Assembly (NCBI GenBank): GCA_021323655.1
Contig: JAJPKO010000042.1
Span: 1 to 64,000, forward strand
DNA: 64,000 bases
Origin: Acidobacteriaceae bacterium
GTDB lineage: Bacteria > Acidobacteriota > Terriglobia > Terriglobales > Acidobacteriaceae
Direction of reading: 5' to 3'
This document shows, in pieces, positions 27,504 to 36,426 of this stretch. Position 1 is the first letter of the stretch. The number at the start of each line of letters is the position of its first letter. The notes under the pieces are model-generated. The model had not been told where the DNA came from. It saw nothing but the letters and a program-made list of their open reading frames with translations, and did no database searches. A program made the translations under genes and the position numbers.

Positions 27504-27821
27504 GTGAAGACAATCCTCAGAATCGCTGCAATCCTGCTCATAGCTTCTGTCACTCCGGCGTTTGCACAGAATGGAGGCGCAGATATTTATAAGGCAAAGT
27601 GCGCCATGTGTCATGCCGCCGACGGATCGGGCAACACGCCAACGGGAAAGGCAATGAAGGTCACTTCTTTCAGCTCTCCGGACATGATGAAGATGTCCGA
27701 CGCAGATCTCATCGCAGCTACCAGGAACGGAAAAGGCAAGATGCCCGCATATTCCGGCAAGCTGACCGATGCTCAGATCAAGGATGTGGTCGCGTACATC
27801 CGCACCTTGCAGAAGAAATAA
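27504..27821 (+). CDS. Small periplasmic cytochrome c (class I)
   Basis: Monoheme cytochrome of 105 aa with a signal peptide ending at FAQ, one heme site KCAMCHAADGSG and a probable axial Met in GKGKMPAYSGKLTD, followed by the conserved helix IKDVVAYIRTL. It probably shuttles electrons in the periplasm between the membrane NapC-like protein and the decaheme conduit. GTG start with AAGGAG upstream; 22 bases after the barrel gene and three bases before the next gene, so part of one operon. Confidence 0.93.
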   Translation: MKTILRIAAILLIASVTPAFAQNGGADIYKAKCAMCHAADGSGNTPTGKAMKVTSFSSPDMMKMSDADLIAATRNGKGKMPAYSGKLTDAQIKDVVAYIRTLQKK

Positions 27822-27824
27822 GCG

Positions 27825-29258
27825 ATGACCCCACTTGGACGATTCAAGAGGAACTGGCTCCAGCCGCTTATCTTTCTTGGAAACAACCCAATCAGCCTGA
27901 TTGGGGCAGGGCTTACCACTGCCTCAGCCCTCGTGCTGATTGGGTTCTGGGTAGTGGATGCCTTCGGACACGGTGGACCTTCCAATCCTTACATTGGCAT
28001 CATCATTGATCTCTGTCTTCCGGGCCTCTTCGTTTTCGGGCTTCTTCTTGTTCCTATTGGTGTCTGGTTTCGGCGGCGTCGTCTCAGGGCCGTTGGGCAG
28101 CTTCCTTCCGTCTATCCCAGGATCGACTTAAGTGATCCTGTTTTCCGCCATGCTGTCGATTTCGTTGTCATCGCTACCTTTATCAACTTCGTCATTGTGG
28201 GCACTGCAAGCTATCGCGGTGTCGCCTATATGGACACGTCCAACTTCTGCGGCCAGGCATGTCATGTCATGGCCCCAGAATGGGCCGCCTATGCGGTCTC
28301 GTCTCACGCGCATGTCGCTTGCACCGAATGCCATATCGCCTCCGGGATCCCAGGTTTCATCCATGCCAAGGTCAATGGCACAAAGCAGCTCTTTCAGGTC
28401 ATGTTCGATACATACCCGCGTCCCATCATGGCGGAAAACAAGGTCCCAGCAGCGCGTACCACATGCCTGAACTGTCATAACCCGGAAAAGTACATCGGAG
28501 ACCGGCTGCTGATCAAGACCTCCTACGGCGACGATGAAAAGAACTCAGTAACGCATTCGCTTGTTCTGCTACATATCGGCGGACACGACCAGTTCGGCCA
28601 TCTGAGTGGGATCCATGGAGCACACTTAAGTCGTATTGAGTACATTGCCACAGATGCAAACAATCAAACCATTCCGTGGAGCGCCAGGATGAACGATGAC
28701 GGCTCAATAACTGAATATCTGTCATCTGATGCGCAGGGGCGGCCTATTCGCGGCGAGAAACACCGGATGGATTGTTTGGACTGCCATAACCGCGCCGCCC
28801 ACTCGTTTGATACTCCGGAAGATGCTCTTAACAAAGCGATGGCAAAGGGGGTCCCCGATGCCAGGCTTCCCTTTGTGCACAAGGAAAGCCTGACTCTTAT
28901 CAAGGCCAGCTATGCTTCGCAAGCAGAGGCTGCATCAAAGATCACGACCGGTCTTGAAGATTTTTACAGATCGCAATATCCGGCAGTCTGGAGCCAGCAA
29001 CGCGCCCAGATCGATCAGGCTGCGCAAATCCTCGTCAGTATCTACGGAAAGAATGTCTTCCCATTCATGAAGGTCACCTGGGGCACGCATCCGGACAACA
29101 TCGGACATAATGCGTACCCTGGATGCTTTCGCTGCCACGATGGCAACCACAATGCGAAAGATGGCAAAAGCATCACGAATGACTGCTCGGTTTGTCACAA
29201 TCTGCTCGCTGTCGATGAAGCCAATCCCAAACAATTGGCCGACTTAGGGTTCCAATAA
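27825..29258 (+). CDS. Membrane-anchored NapC/NirT-like multiheme cytochrome
   Basis: Probable quinol-oxidising cytochrome (477 aa). Hydrophobic segments (ISLIGAGLTTASALVLIGFWV, GLFVFGLLLVPIGVWF, FVVIATFINFVIVGTASY) are followed by a periplasmic heme domain. Five CxxCH motifs are visible (CTECH, CLNCH, CLDCH, CFRCH, CSVCH), plus an unusual CX3CH, CGQACHVMAPEW, in the position of the first NapC heme. The region from CGQACH to CTECHIASGIPGF follows the NapC/NrfH pattern. Context suggests it feeds quinol electrons to the small cytochrome and the decaheme-barrel conduit. A terminal reductase other than this conduit is not encoded nearby. Confidence 0.85.
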   Translation: MTPLGRFKRNWLQPLIFLGNNPISLIGAGLTTASALVLIGFWVVDAFGHGGPSNPYIGIIIDLCLPGLFVFGLLLVPIGVWFRRRRLRAVGQLPSVYPRIDLSDPVFRHAVDFVVIATFINFVIVGTASYRGVAYMDTSNFCGQACHVMAPEWAAYAVSSHAHVACTECHIASGIPGFIHAKVNGTKQLFQVMFDTYPRPIMAENKVPAARTTCLNCHNPEKYIGDRLLIKTSYGDDEKNSVTHSLVLLHIGGHDQFGHLSGIHGAHLSRIEYIATDANNQTIPWSARMNDDGSITEYLSSDAQGRPIRGEKHRMDCLDCHNRAAHSFDTPEDALNKAMAKGVPDARLPFVHKESLTLIKASYASQAEAASKITTGLEDFYRSQYPAVWSQQRAQIDQAAQILVSIYGKNVFPFMKVTWGTHPDNIGHNAYPGCFRCHDGNHNAKDGKSITNDCSVCHNLLAVDEANPKQLADLGFQ

Positions 29259-29559
29259 AACTCTGTCGTTGAGAAGCTCGAATCAGCCGCGTAATCGAGT
29301 GTTAGCAGAGTCAGATGGTCCTTTTGCTCATCGAAATTCAGTAGGTTTAATGTTTGGATTTCATTCAGCGCTCACAAAAAAATTTCGGGTTGAGGCAATT
29401 CCCCATTCTGGATGAGTCGGCGATATAGGGCATCTATTCCGGAGAACCCATAAGAAAATAAATGAGAGCGACGAGCAGGTATGACGTGAGTTTGCACGGT
29501 TGAAGCACCACTCACATGAATTGAAAAATCAACACCTTGCCCAAATTTCTTTGTATCGA

Positions 29560-29599
29560 GACCAGAGGGTCGGAGGTTCAAATCCTCTCTCCCCGGCCA
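29560..29599 (+). other. 3' tRNA fragment (probable attachment-site scar)
   Basis: The sequence folds as the 3' part of a class I tRNA: 3' anticodon strand CCAGA (29562-29566), five-base variable loop GGGTC, T-arm GGAGG-TTCAAAT-CCTCT (29572-29588), acceptor strand CTCCCCG, discriminator G and encoded CCA (29597-29599). The 5' half (acceptor CGGGGAG, D-arm) is absent upstream. It looks most like a proline-type tRNA, but identity cannot be fixed. Such 3' fragments are typical of tyrosine-integrase attachment sites. The rest of 29259-29732 shows no supported gene; a 69-codon minus-strand frame (29372-29581) is unrecognised. Confidence 0.6.
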
Positions 29600-29732
29600 A
29601 CCTAACTATTTTTTTATTACTCTCGGATTGCCCAGACATCCTATTGGATTCTGGGCTTGGACTTGCTTCGCCAGAAGGCATCCTGTCCCAATTCCGCTTT
29701 TCCTTCTAATATTTCTGCGGTAGTTTTTCTGC

Positions 29733-30884
29733 ATGCGTATTTCTTCTCTTTTTCCTTCACTTTTGTTTCTGGCATTGCCGTTATTAGCGCAGCGAGCGCG
29801 GGACCTGGGGGTACCGTTTGACGGAACACCGGGAACACTGGATGCAATTACAGATGTGCGCGGCATCGAGGTCGGCAATACGACTTTGATCTCAGGCAAC
29901 GGGCCGCTGAAAGTAGGCGTGGGGCCGGTGCGCACGGGAGTTACGGTGATCTTTCCACGGGGGAAAAAGAATCCTGACCCTGTATATGCAGGATGGTTCA
30001 GCCAGAATGGCAACGGTGAGATGACAGGCACCACGTGGGTGGAGGAATCCGGCTTTCTGGAAGGCCCGGTGGCGATTACAAACACGCACAGCGTGGGCGT
30101 GGTGCGAGATGCTGTGATTGCCTGGGGCATACAGCACCAGACGTTCCACCAGAACTGGGCGCTGCCAGTGGTGGCGGAAACGTGGGACGGGTGGCTGAAT
30201 GACCTGAATGGCTTCCACGTAAAACCAGATGACGTATTCCACGCGCTCGATGAGGCGCGTGCAGGCGCTGTTCCAGAAGGCGCTGTAGGCGGCGGAACCG
30301 GAATGATCTGCTACGGATTCAAAGGCGGCATAGGGACGGCATCACGCGTGCTGCCCAGGGATGAAGGCGGATATACGGTGGGGGTTCTGGTGCAGTGCAA
30401 TTGCGGTGAACGCCGCCAACTGACGATCGCGGGTGTGCCGGTGGGCAAGGAGATTCCGGAAGACACGCCGGACGCGATGTTTAAGGATGGAGCTGGCGGC
30501 GAGAAACAAGGCGAACTTGGCTCGATCATCGTCATTGTGGCAACGGATGCGCCTCTGATTCCTACTCAACTGAAGCGGCTTGCACGTAGGGCCACGATGG
30601 GACTGGCAAGGACGGGATCTATCTCAGGCAATGGTTCGGGCGATATTTTCCTGGCTTTCTCGACGGCGAACGCTCATGCGAATGATGAGCCAGGGCCGAA
30701 TACGGTTCAGACGGTCGCGAATGAACGGATCAATCCGTTGTTTGCTGCGACGGTGCAGGCGACGGAAGAGGCAATTGTAAACGCCATGGTTGGCGCCAGG
30801 ACCATGACCGGAATTGATGGACATACTGTGATTGGGCTTCCGCACGAAAAGCTGCAGGAAGTCTTGAAGAAATACGGCAGATGA
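29733..30884 (+). CDS. Secreted P1-family (DmpA-type) aminopeptidase
   Basis: N-terminal nucleophile peptidase of family S58 (DmpA/BapA), which matures by self-cleavage and releases N-terminal residues, including from beta- or D-amino-acid peptides. Signal peptide MRISSLFPSLLFLALPLLAQ. The fold markers ITDVRGIEVGNTT, VRTGVTVIFPRG, ITNTHSVGVVRDA and GAVGGGTGM are present. The autocleavage site is Gly263-Ser264 in GELGSIIVIVATDAPL, making Ser264 the nucleophile of the small subunit. Length of 383 aa is normal. It is convergent with bshB1, separated by nine bases. Confidence 0.93.
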   Translation: MRISSLFPSLLFLALPLLAQRARDLGVPFDGTPGTLDAITDVRGIEVGNTTLISGNGPLKVGVGPVRTGVTVIFPRGKKNPDPVYAGWFSQNGNGEMTGTTWVEESGFLEGPVAITNTHSVGVVRDAVIAWGIQHQTFHQNWALPVVAETWDGWLNDLNGFHVKPDDVFHALDEARAGAVPEGAVGGGTGMICYGFKGGIGTASRVLPRDEGGYTVGVLVQCNCGERRQLTIAGVPVGKEIPEDTPDAMFKDGAGGEKQGELGSIIVIVATDAPLIPTQLKRLARRATMGLARTGSISGNGSGDIFLAFSTANAHANDEPGPNTVQTVANERINPLFAATVQATEEAIVNAMVGARTMTGIDGHTVIGLPHEKLQEVLKKYGR

Positions 30885-30893
30885 CCGTACCGG

Positions 30894-31616
30894 CTACATG
30901 GACTGCACGGGAATGTGCATCAGGTCTTCGACCACTCCGACTTCTTTCTGCACAAACGGCTCTGCGTAGCGGACGCCGCCGAGCAGCCCGTAATGACGGG
31001 CTTCGGCGAAGGTGCGCTCGCGGATTTCTTCCTCGGGGACGAAGAGGCCGCTGCCCGCCTGCTGATTCTGGTACTGCGATTGATACGCCATGAGCGCCTG
31101 ATGACGCTGCACAATATATGGGGTGATGTCCACTACAAAGCTGGGGCGGACATCGGCGTAGAGGCTGGCATAGAGGATTTTGAAAGGGCGATGCGGAGGT
31201 GTTCCGGTATCGAGCTTCGCCAGTCCGGACAAAAAGCATGCTTCATAGCCGAGAATGGCTGTGGTGTAGTGGTCGGGGTGGCGCCCTGTCCAGTAGGGCA
31301 GGATGACGACGCGCGGGCGGACTTCGCGCAGAACGCTGACGATCTTGAGGCGATTCTCGTAGGTGTTCTCGACGCGGCCATCGGGGATGTCCAGCGCCTG
31401 ACGCCAGCTTACTCCCAGGATTTCAGCCGCCGCGGCAGCTTCGGCAGCGCGCTCGCCGGCTGAACCTCGAGTGCCTGCTTCGCCCTGTGTCAGATCAAGG
31501 ATGGCGGTGCGCCAGCCGAGGGCCTTCATTTTAAGAAGAGTACCGCCGCAAGTCTGCTCTACATCGTCGCGGTGGGCGGCAATGGCGAGAATGTCAGCAA
31601 TGGTATTGTCCGACAT
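30894..31616 (-). CDS. bshB1: PIG-L deacetylase, BshB1-type
   Basis: Zinc-dependent N-acetylglucosaminyl-malate deacetylase of bacillithiol synthesis (LmbE/PIG-L family, 240 aa). Zinc-site motif IAAHRDDVEQTCGGTL (usual AHPDD, here AHRDD) and GRHPDHYTT are present, with the BshB1 core DLTQGEAGTRGSAGERAAEA and the substrate-loop ALDIPDGRVENT. Cytoplasmic; no other bsh gene is in the window. The next gene upstream on this strand is a lipoprotein 45 bases away. Confidence 0.9.
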   Translation of the reverse strand: MSDNTIADILAIAAHRDDVEQTCGGTLLKMKALGWRTAILDLTQGEAGTRGSAGERAAEAAAAAEILGVSWRQALDIPDGRVENTYENRLKIVSVLREVRPRVVILPYWTGRHPDHYTTAILGYEACFLSGLAKLDTGTPPHRPFKILYASLYADVRPSFVVDITPYIVQRHQALMAYQSQYQNQQAGSGLFVPEEEIRERTFAEARHYGLLGGVRYAEPFVQKEVGVVEDLMHIPVQSM

Positions 31617-31660
31617 ATTTCTTCATTCGGGCAGGGGCCATGCTGCTCAGATGATCAGGC

Positions 31661-33112
31661 CTAATACGTCGTGTTGTTGCCGTCGGAACCGCCGTCCATA
31701 TAGGAGACGTCATACGCGGTTCCAGTGACTGTGACATTGGAGTTGTCGCGGGCCGAGCCGTCGGTGGTGTTGTAGATGTAGACCTGTCCACCTTCTGCGG
31801 TGTAGACCTTGTGCAGGCCGGTCACTGCTGCAATGCCTGTGCCGTCACCCTTGTAGGACTCAATCACGGCGGAATTTTTCGCGATGTTGAACATAGTGAT
31901 GCAGCCGAACGGTGTTCCCGGAGCCGAAGTCTGGCTCAGGTTATAACGCTCGCCGGACTCGCACTGGGAGGAGCCAATCCAGAGGGTATTGTCGTCGGCC
32001 AGGATCATTTTGTTGTGCGTGCCGTCGCTGATGGAATACTGTCCGGTGACCTGTCCTGTCAGGGTATTGATGACCGAAAGATAACCGGCGAGCAGGTTGT
32101 TTCCCTGCACCTGCTGGCCAGCGACGGTATAGGTATTTCCTGGAGTGAGCACTGCCTGACCGGCGACGTAGAAGGTGTTCCCGTCAAAGACGCCGTTGGT
32201 TGCGCCTCCCGGAACAGCAATGGTTTGCGTGGCCACAAGAGCAATGCCACTGGCGCCTACACCAGATGGATTCAGCGAGGAGGCTGTAATCGGGATTTTT
32301 GTAACACTTGCAGTAGTGCCGCCACACTCTGGCCCGCAGTTCAGGACCCAGGCGGCTGAGCCATCAGCGGAAAATACTGCCTTGACGGGGCGATCAAAAC
32401 TCGCGCCGTTGCTCGTGCTGACTGGGAAAACACAATAAGTAGGAAGGTTCTGTGGCTCGCAGTCCACGGCGCCGTTCCAGTTTGGATTATTGATGGCCGC
32501 CTGCCGCTGATTGTCATTGAGGTGTACGACGCTGTACACGTCATTCGTGTTCTGCACAAACGCCAGCACGACCGTGTTGCCGGGATTCATGGAAACGCGG
32601 TACACCCCGGGAAGATTTAACGCGATGGAGCTACCGTGGTCATAAACGGTCAGGGAATGCAGAGACTGCGCCGCGGCATACGCGTAATTCAGATCGCGCG
32701 ATACAAAGACGCTCTGGGAAATGCCGCCGAGATTGCTTCCGCCGATGGTGCTCTTTACCTTTTCAGCCGAGTAATCTATCAGTGTCAGATTGCCATCGCC
32801 GATGGAGTAGACCGCTCCCTGCTGCTCTTCCGGCATGTTCTGAATGGTGACGGGCAGCTTTCCGGAGTAGCCGCTGATGGAAAAGGTCGCCGTCTGGTTG
32901 TTATAGCTGTGCCGGATGTCGTAATTGGCATCGTCAAAGAGCAAAGCACCCTGGGAAAGGGGGCTGGGGTTCTGCACGGCAACCAGAACACGGTTCAAAA
33001 CTCCACTGGGCGGGAGATTGCGGCCCGCGAAGTAGTAGTTCTTGCCGCAAGCGGTCAGGACCGAAAGGGCGCATACAATGCCAGCAGCGAAAAGCAGACT
33101 TCTTTTCTTCAA
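31661..33112 (-). CDS. Putative secreted lipoprotein, beta-propeller-like
   Basis: Unrecognised 483-aa protein. The N-terminus is a lipoprotein signal with lipobox LTAC (ALSVLTACGKN), so it is probably anchored in the outer or inner membrane facing the periplasm. The body has repeated Gly/Asn-rich strands such as KAVFSADGSAAWVLN, TNGVFDGNTFYVAG and AAVTGLHKVYTAEGGQVYIYN, at intervals that suggest a beta-propeller of the YVTN/6-bladed type. No catalytic motif is visible. Homologues of this look are frequent in acidobacterial genomes near TonB receptors, but none is adjacent here. It may form an operon with bshB1. Confidence 0.8.
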   Translation of the reverse strand: MKKRSLLFAAGIVCALSVLTACGKNYYFAGRNLPPSGVLNRVLVAVQNPSPLSQGALLFDDANYDIRHSYNNQTATFSISGYSGKLPVTIQNMPEEQQGAVYSIGDGNLTLIDYSAEKVKSTIGGSNLGGISQSVFVSRDLNYAYAAAQSLHSLTVYDHGSSIALNLPGVYRVSMNPGNTVVLAFVQNTNDVYSVVHLNDNQRQAAINNPNWNGAVDCEPQNLPTYCVFPVSTSNGASFDRPVKAVFSADGSAAWVLNCGPECGGTTASVTKIPITASSLNPSGVGASGIALVATQTIAVPGGATNGVFDGNTFYVAGQAVLTPGNTYTVAGQQVQGNNLLAGYLSVINTLTGQVTGQYSISDGTHNKMILADDNTLWIGSSQCESGERYNLSQTSAPGTPFGCITMFNIAKNSAVIESYKGDGTGIAAVTGLHKVYTAEGGQVYIYNTTDGSARDNSNVTVTGTAYDVSYMDGGSDGNNTTY

Positions 33113-33224
33113 AACCTTGAGACCTCAATCCGTTTCAAAACTACGGAATTAGCGGGAAAAGCCAAGTATAACAAAGCGAACGGACGTCTATCGAAGCATA
33201 GGCTTTTTCCAATACCCTGAATTT

Positions 33225-34220
33225 ATGCGCGTTGTTACTGTTCAGCAATTCGGCGGCCCGGAAGAGCTAGTGATCGGTGAAGCTCCCCTGCCTAGGCCCG
33301 CTCCGGATGAGGTCCTCATCCGTGTGGCAGCGGCGGGAGTCAACCGGGCCGACATCCTCCAGCGGCAAGGGCACTATCCACCTCCACCGGGAGCATCGCC
33401 AATTCTTGGACTGGAGGTCTCAGGAAACGTCATCGAAACCGGTTCGCGAGTCACTCGATGGAAGCCTGATGACAAGGTATGCGCACTTCTTCCCGGGGGT
33501 GGATATGCGGAATACTGCATCGCCAATGCTGGATGCTGTCTGCCCATACCAAAGGCTGTTTCCCTGGTAGAAGCTGCGGCGCTGCCGGAAGCAATTTTTA
33601 CTGTGTGGGCAAACTTGTTTTCTCTGCCCTATCTGAGAACGGGCGAAAAGTTCCTGGTCCATGGAGGAACGAGCGGTATTGGAACAGTGGCCATTCAGAT
33701 GGCAAGGGCATTCGGCGCGCGCGTGATTACAACCTCTGGCTCCGTGGAAAAATGCCGGTTCTGCGTTTCGCTCGGCGCGGAACGTGCCTTCAACTATCGC
33801 GAAGAGGCCTGGGCCGAAGGCGCAATGAAATGGAGTGAATATGACGGAATAGATGTCATTCTCGATATGGTCGGCGGAGATTACTTTCCGAAGCACCTGA
33901 AACTGCTGGCCCCGCGTGGCCGCCTCATCCATATTGCAACCCAGCGAGGAAATGCCGTAACCGCTGATCTGCACCTGATTATGTCAAAACGGCTGGTGAT
34001 CACCGGCTCGACGTTGCGCTCGCGTCCTACTGAAGAAAAAGCAGCGCTGCGCGATCAGGTAGAAGAGCATGTCTGGCCCCTCGTGGAAAAAGGCATGGTA
34101 CGCCCGGTGATTGACCGCGTCTTCGAGATGGAAAATGTGGCCGCCGCCCACGAGAGAATGCAAAGCAGTGAGCACATTGGGAAATTGCTGTTGCAAATGG
34201 ATACTACGTCAGGTTCGTAA
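33225..34220 (+). CDS. NAD(P)H:quinone oxidoreductase, PIG3 family
   Basis: Medium-chain dehydrogenase/reductase lacking zinc, of the PIG3 (TP53I3) branch, which reduces quinones with NADPH. Start MRVVTVQQFGGPEEL; substrate/cofactor motifs AAGVNRADILQRQGHYPPPP, ILGLEVSG and the nucleotide loop LVHGGTSGIGTVAIQMA. Catalytic zinc-binding Cys/His of alcohol dehydrogenases are absent, as expected. It is cytoplasmic, 331 aa, alone on this strand and divergent from the lipoprotein gene. Confidence 0.93.
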   Translation: MRVVTVQQFGGPEELVIGEAPLPRPAPDEVLIRVAAAGVNRADILQRQGHYPPPPGASPILGLEVSGNVIETGSRVTRWKPDDKVCALLPGGGYAEYCIANAGCCLPIPKAVSLVEAAALPEAIFTVWANLFSLPYLRTGEKFLVHGGTSGIGTVAIQMARAFGARVITTSGSVEKCRFCVSLGAERAFNYREEAWAEGAMKWSEYDGIDVILDMVGGDYFPKHLKLLAPRGRLIHIATQRGNAVTADLHLIMSKRLVITGSTLRSRPTEEKAALRDQVEEHVWPLVEKGMVRPVIDRVFEMENVAAAHERMQSSEHIGKLLLQMDTTSGS

Positions 34221-34300
34221 GTTCTGACTCCGCTTCCATGTAGATGTGTTTAGACCCACGTTGGCCCGCCTTCGGCTCCATTAACATAGGCACTTGTCTT

Positions 34301-35508
34301 CTATTGATGGTGTTCTCCTTTGGCCATGCGGTCTATTTCTGAACCAGCGAGCAGGAAGCCGCCTGCCCCGAAGACCCAGCTCGAGGAGGGCATAAAAAAT
34401 GCCGGCCCAGCGCCAACCTGCTGCATACTGCCCAGGCGCCGATCTGCATAGATGTAAGACAACAATCCTTTCCATGCTTTCTCTATGACTGGGCGATACG
34501 TTTTGCTGTCCAGAATGCCTTCGTTGACACCGTAGGCCAGTCCATAGGTGATGAATGCGGAGCCGGTATTTTCCGGAACTTTGTAGTAGTCGGGATCCAG
34601 AAGACCGGAGCGCCAAAGGCCGTTTTTGCCCTGAATGGAGGCCAGCTTCGCTGACATTTCCTGCAATTGACGGACGTATTTTTCCCGCCGCGGATCATTC
34701 TTTGGCAGATACTGAAGAACGCGCACCAGACCGCCCATCACCCATCCGTTGCCGCGTGACCAGAAGACCTTTTTACCGTTCGGTTCAGTCTTGTTCAGAT
34801 ACGTTGCATCGCGAAAAAAGAGGTGCTCCTGCGGGTCATAGAGAAGATTCGAGGTCTTCGTCCACTCGCGGTCTATGTAGTCGAGGTATTTGCTGTCCTG
34901 AGTAATGGCATACATCCTTTACCCAGACCGGAGGCGCCATAAACAAGGCGTCGCACCACCACCATGGAATTCTGCCTTTCGCATCTTTTTCAAGCGGATA
35001 GAGATCGTCCAGTTCCTGCCTGGTGTTGGCGATCATCTGCCCATCGTGCCGCAGCATGTACATTTCGGTGTACATCTGGCCGATGCTCTGGTCATCGGCA
35101 TTGGGAAGGTGCAAGCGCAGCTTCCACTGAAATTTTTCACCCACACCCTGCATGACTTCACGATATCTGGCGTCCCCCGTTGCCTGTGAAGCAGCCATAA
35201 AGCCGGCATACAGCGCGCTCCATGTCCACTCATTGCCGAAATATGGCTGCGAACGCTCCAGTTCCCAATCGGCGACTTTACGCATGGCAGCTTCAACAGC
35301 CTTTGGCTTGATTTTTGGGGAAAGATGTTTTGCGAATGGTCCGGGATTATCGGGGATATCGCCAATGTGGGTAGCAATCCCCTCATCTATTTATATATTT
35401 CTGCTGCTCGGGAGTCGGCTGCTGCGCAATTACAACCGCACCGATTGAGAGGCAGGAAACCAGGAGAGTGCAGCCAACTGCATGCTTCAGGTAGACGTGG
35501 ACTTTCAT
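34301..35508 (-). pseudogene. GH88/GH105 unsaturated glycuronyl hydrolase, frameshifted
   Basis: The gene encodes a signal peptide (from ATG 35508: MKVHVYLKHAVG...VIAQQ), then a GH105/GH88 alpha6/alpha6 barrel (PYFGNEWTWSALYAGF, WWWCDALFMAPPVW with the catalytic Asp, VFWSRGNGWVMGGLVR, GPAFFMPSSSWVFG). Two single-base insertions break it. One near 35390 lies after QKYIN and before DEGIATHIGDIPDNPG. The other near 34917 lies between APPVWVK and MYAITQDSKYLDY. The enzyme class removes unsaturated uronic acid from pectin-derived oligosaccharides. Both lesions are minimal, so recent inactivation or sequencing error are both possible. It lies next to the hydroxyproline locus. Confidence 0.85.
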
Positions 35509-35577
35509 GACGGAACTCCGCAAAAGCCCAGTCTAATGGCAGAGTACGAAATGGGGTCTCTGATAGTGGTACAGCCT

Positions 35578-36303
35578 TTACCAGCTCCCCCGCTCACCAA
35601 ATACATCAATCACGTGGCCAAGTCGTTCAGCGCCATTTTCCCAGTTGACCTGGAGCGCCTTTTCTACGCGGTCCGCATCTCCGGCAGAGATGGCTTCGAT
35701 GATTTCTTCGTGCTCGGCGATGGAGCGGTGAAGGTCATGAATAATCGAGCTTGCGTAGAGACGCCAATAGCGTTCCGTCTGCGGCTCAATGGCCTTATGC
35801 AGGGCCATGAGGCGTGGTCCTGCTCCAGACTCAATAATGCTGCGATGGAAATTGTGGTCCAGGTCGAAGATTCCATGGGCCTTCGCCGGGCGCGCTTTTA
35901 CGATTTCTTCCAGCTGGCGGTTGTAATTCCTGAGTTGTTGCGCGATTTCTGACCGCTTCTCATCTGGCAAGGATGCAGTGCGTCGGCCCGCCAGTCCTTC
36001 AATACGGCCAATAATGGAGTACAGCTCGTTCGCGTCTTCTTTGGTAAGTGGAGCAACGATCATGCGCGACTTGCTGACGTTCTTATGCTCCAGAACGTAT
36101 CCTTCCCGTTGTAGCCAGTGCAGCGCGCCGCGAACGGGAGTGCGGCTCATGCCCAGACGTGCAGCCAGATCGCCTTCTACGATCCAGGTGCCAGGGGAAA
36201 GCCTGCCGTGGACAATCAGCTCTCGAATCTCATGGAAGGCAGTCCGGAGGCTCGTTCCATGCTCCGCTTTCGGTTTAGAAACTGTTTTCTTAATTGCACT
36301 CAT
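35578..36303 (-). CDS. GntR-family regulator with FCD domain
   Basis: DNA-binding regulator of 241 aa. The N-terminal winged helix (IRELIVHGRLSPGTWIVEGDLAARLGMSRTPVRGAL in part, about residues 28-80) is followed by an all-helical FCD ligand domain (DLDHNFHRSIIE, SIIHDLHRSIAEHEEIIEAI) with the Asp and His residues that usually hold a metal near the effector site. ATG 36303 is preferred over a TTG at 36312. It is divergent from lhpA, and a TTGTATCC-type box lies between them. The same box occurs before the GH127 operon and the second TonB receptor, so it probably controls all three, with hydroxyproline or an intermediate as effector (inference). Confidence 0.93.
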   Translation of the reverse strand: MSAIKKTVSKPKAEHGTSLRTAFHEIRELIVHGRLSPGTWIVEGDLAARLGMSRTPVRGALHWLQREGYVLEHKNVSKSRMIVAPLTKEDANELYSIIGRIEGLAGRRTASLPDEKRSEIAQQLRNYNRQLEEIVKARPAKAHGIFDLDHNFHRSIIESGAGPRLMALHKAIEPQTERYWRLYASSIIHDLHRSIAEHEEIIEAISAGDADRVEKALQVNWENGAERLGHVIDVFGERGSW

Positions 36304-36398
36304 AAGAACCAAGCCTCAGAGTACTGGATATGAGGAATTTCATGAAGACTTTCGTTGAAAAGAATGTCCCACTGAGCTTTGATTGGGTTATACTTCGT

Positions 36399-36419
36399 TT
36401 GTATCCAATTTTGTAGACA
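36399..36419. promoter_or_regulatory. GntR/FCD-type operator pair before lhpA
   Basis: TTGTATCCAA (36399-36408) is followed 12 bases on by a second TTGTA (36411-36415), immediately before the lhpA start at 36427. The two-box spacing is identical at 46657-46675, and the core recurs at 51731-51739. TTGTATACAA-like palindromes are typical FCD-GntR sites. Confidence 0.5.
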
Positions 36420-36426
36420 TTTTTAA

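Noticed and set aside
29372-29581. 69-codon minus-strand frame next to the tRNA fragment
   Set aside because: Considered as an integrase remnant, but no catalytic motif is visible and it starts inside the tRNA fragment.
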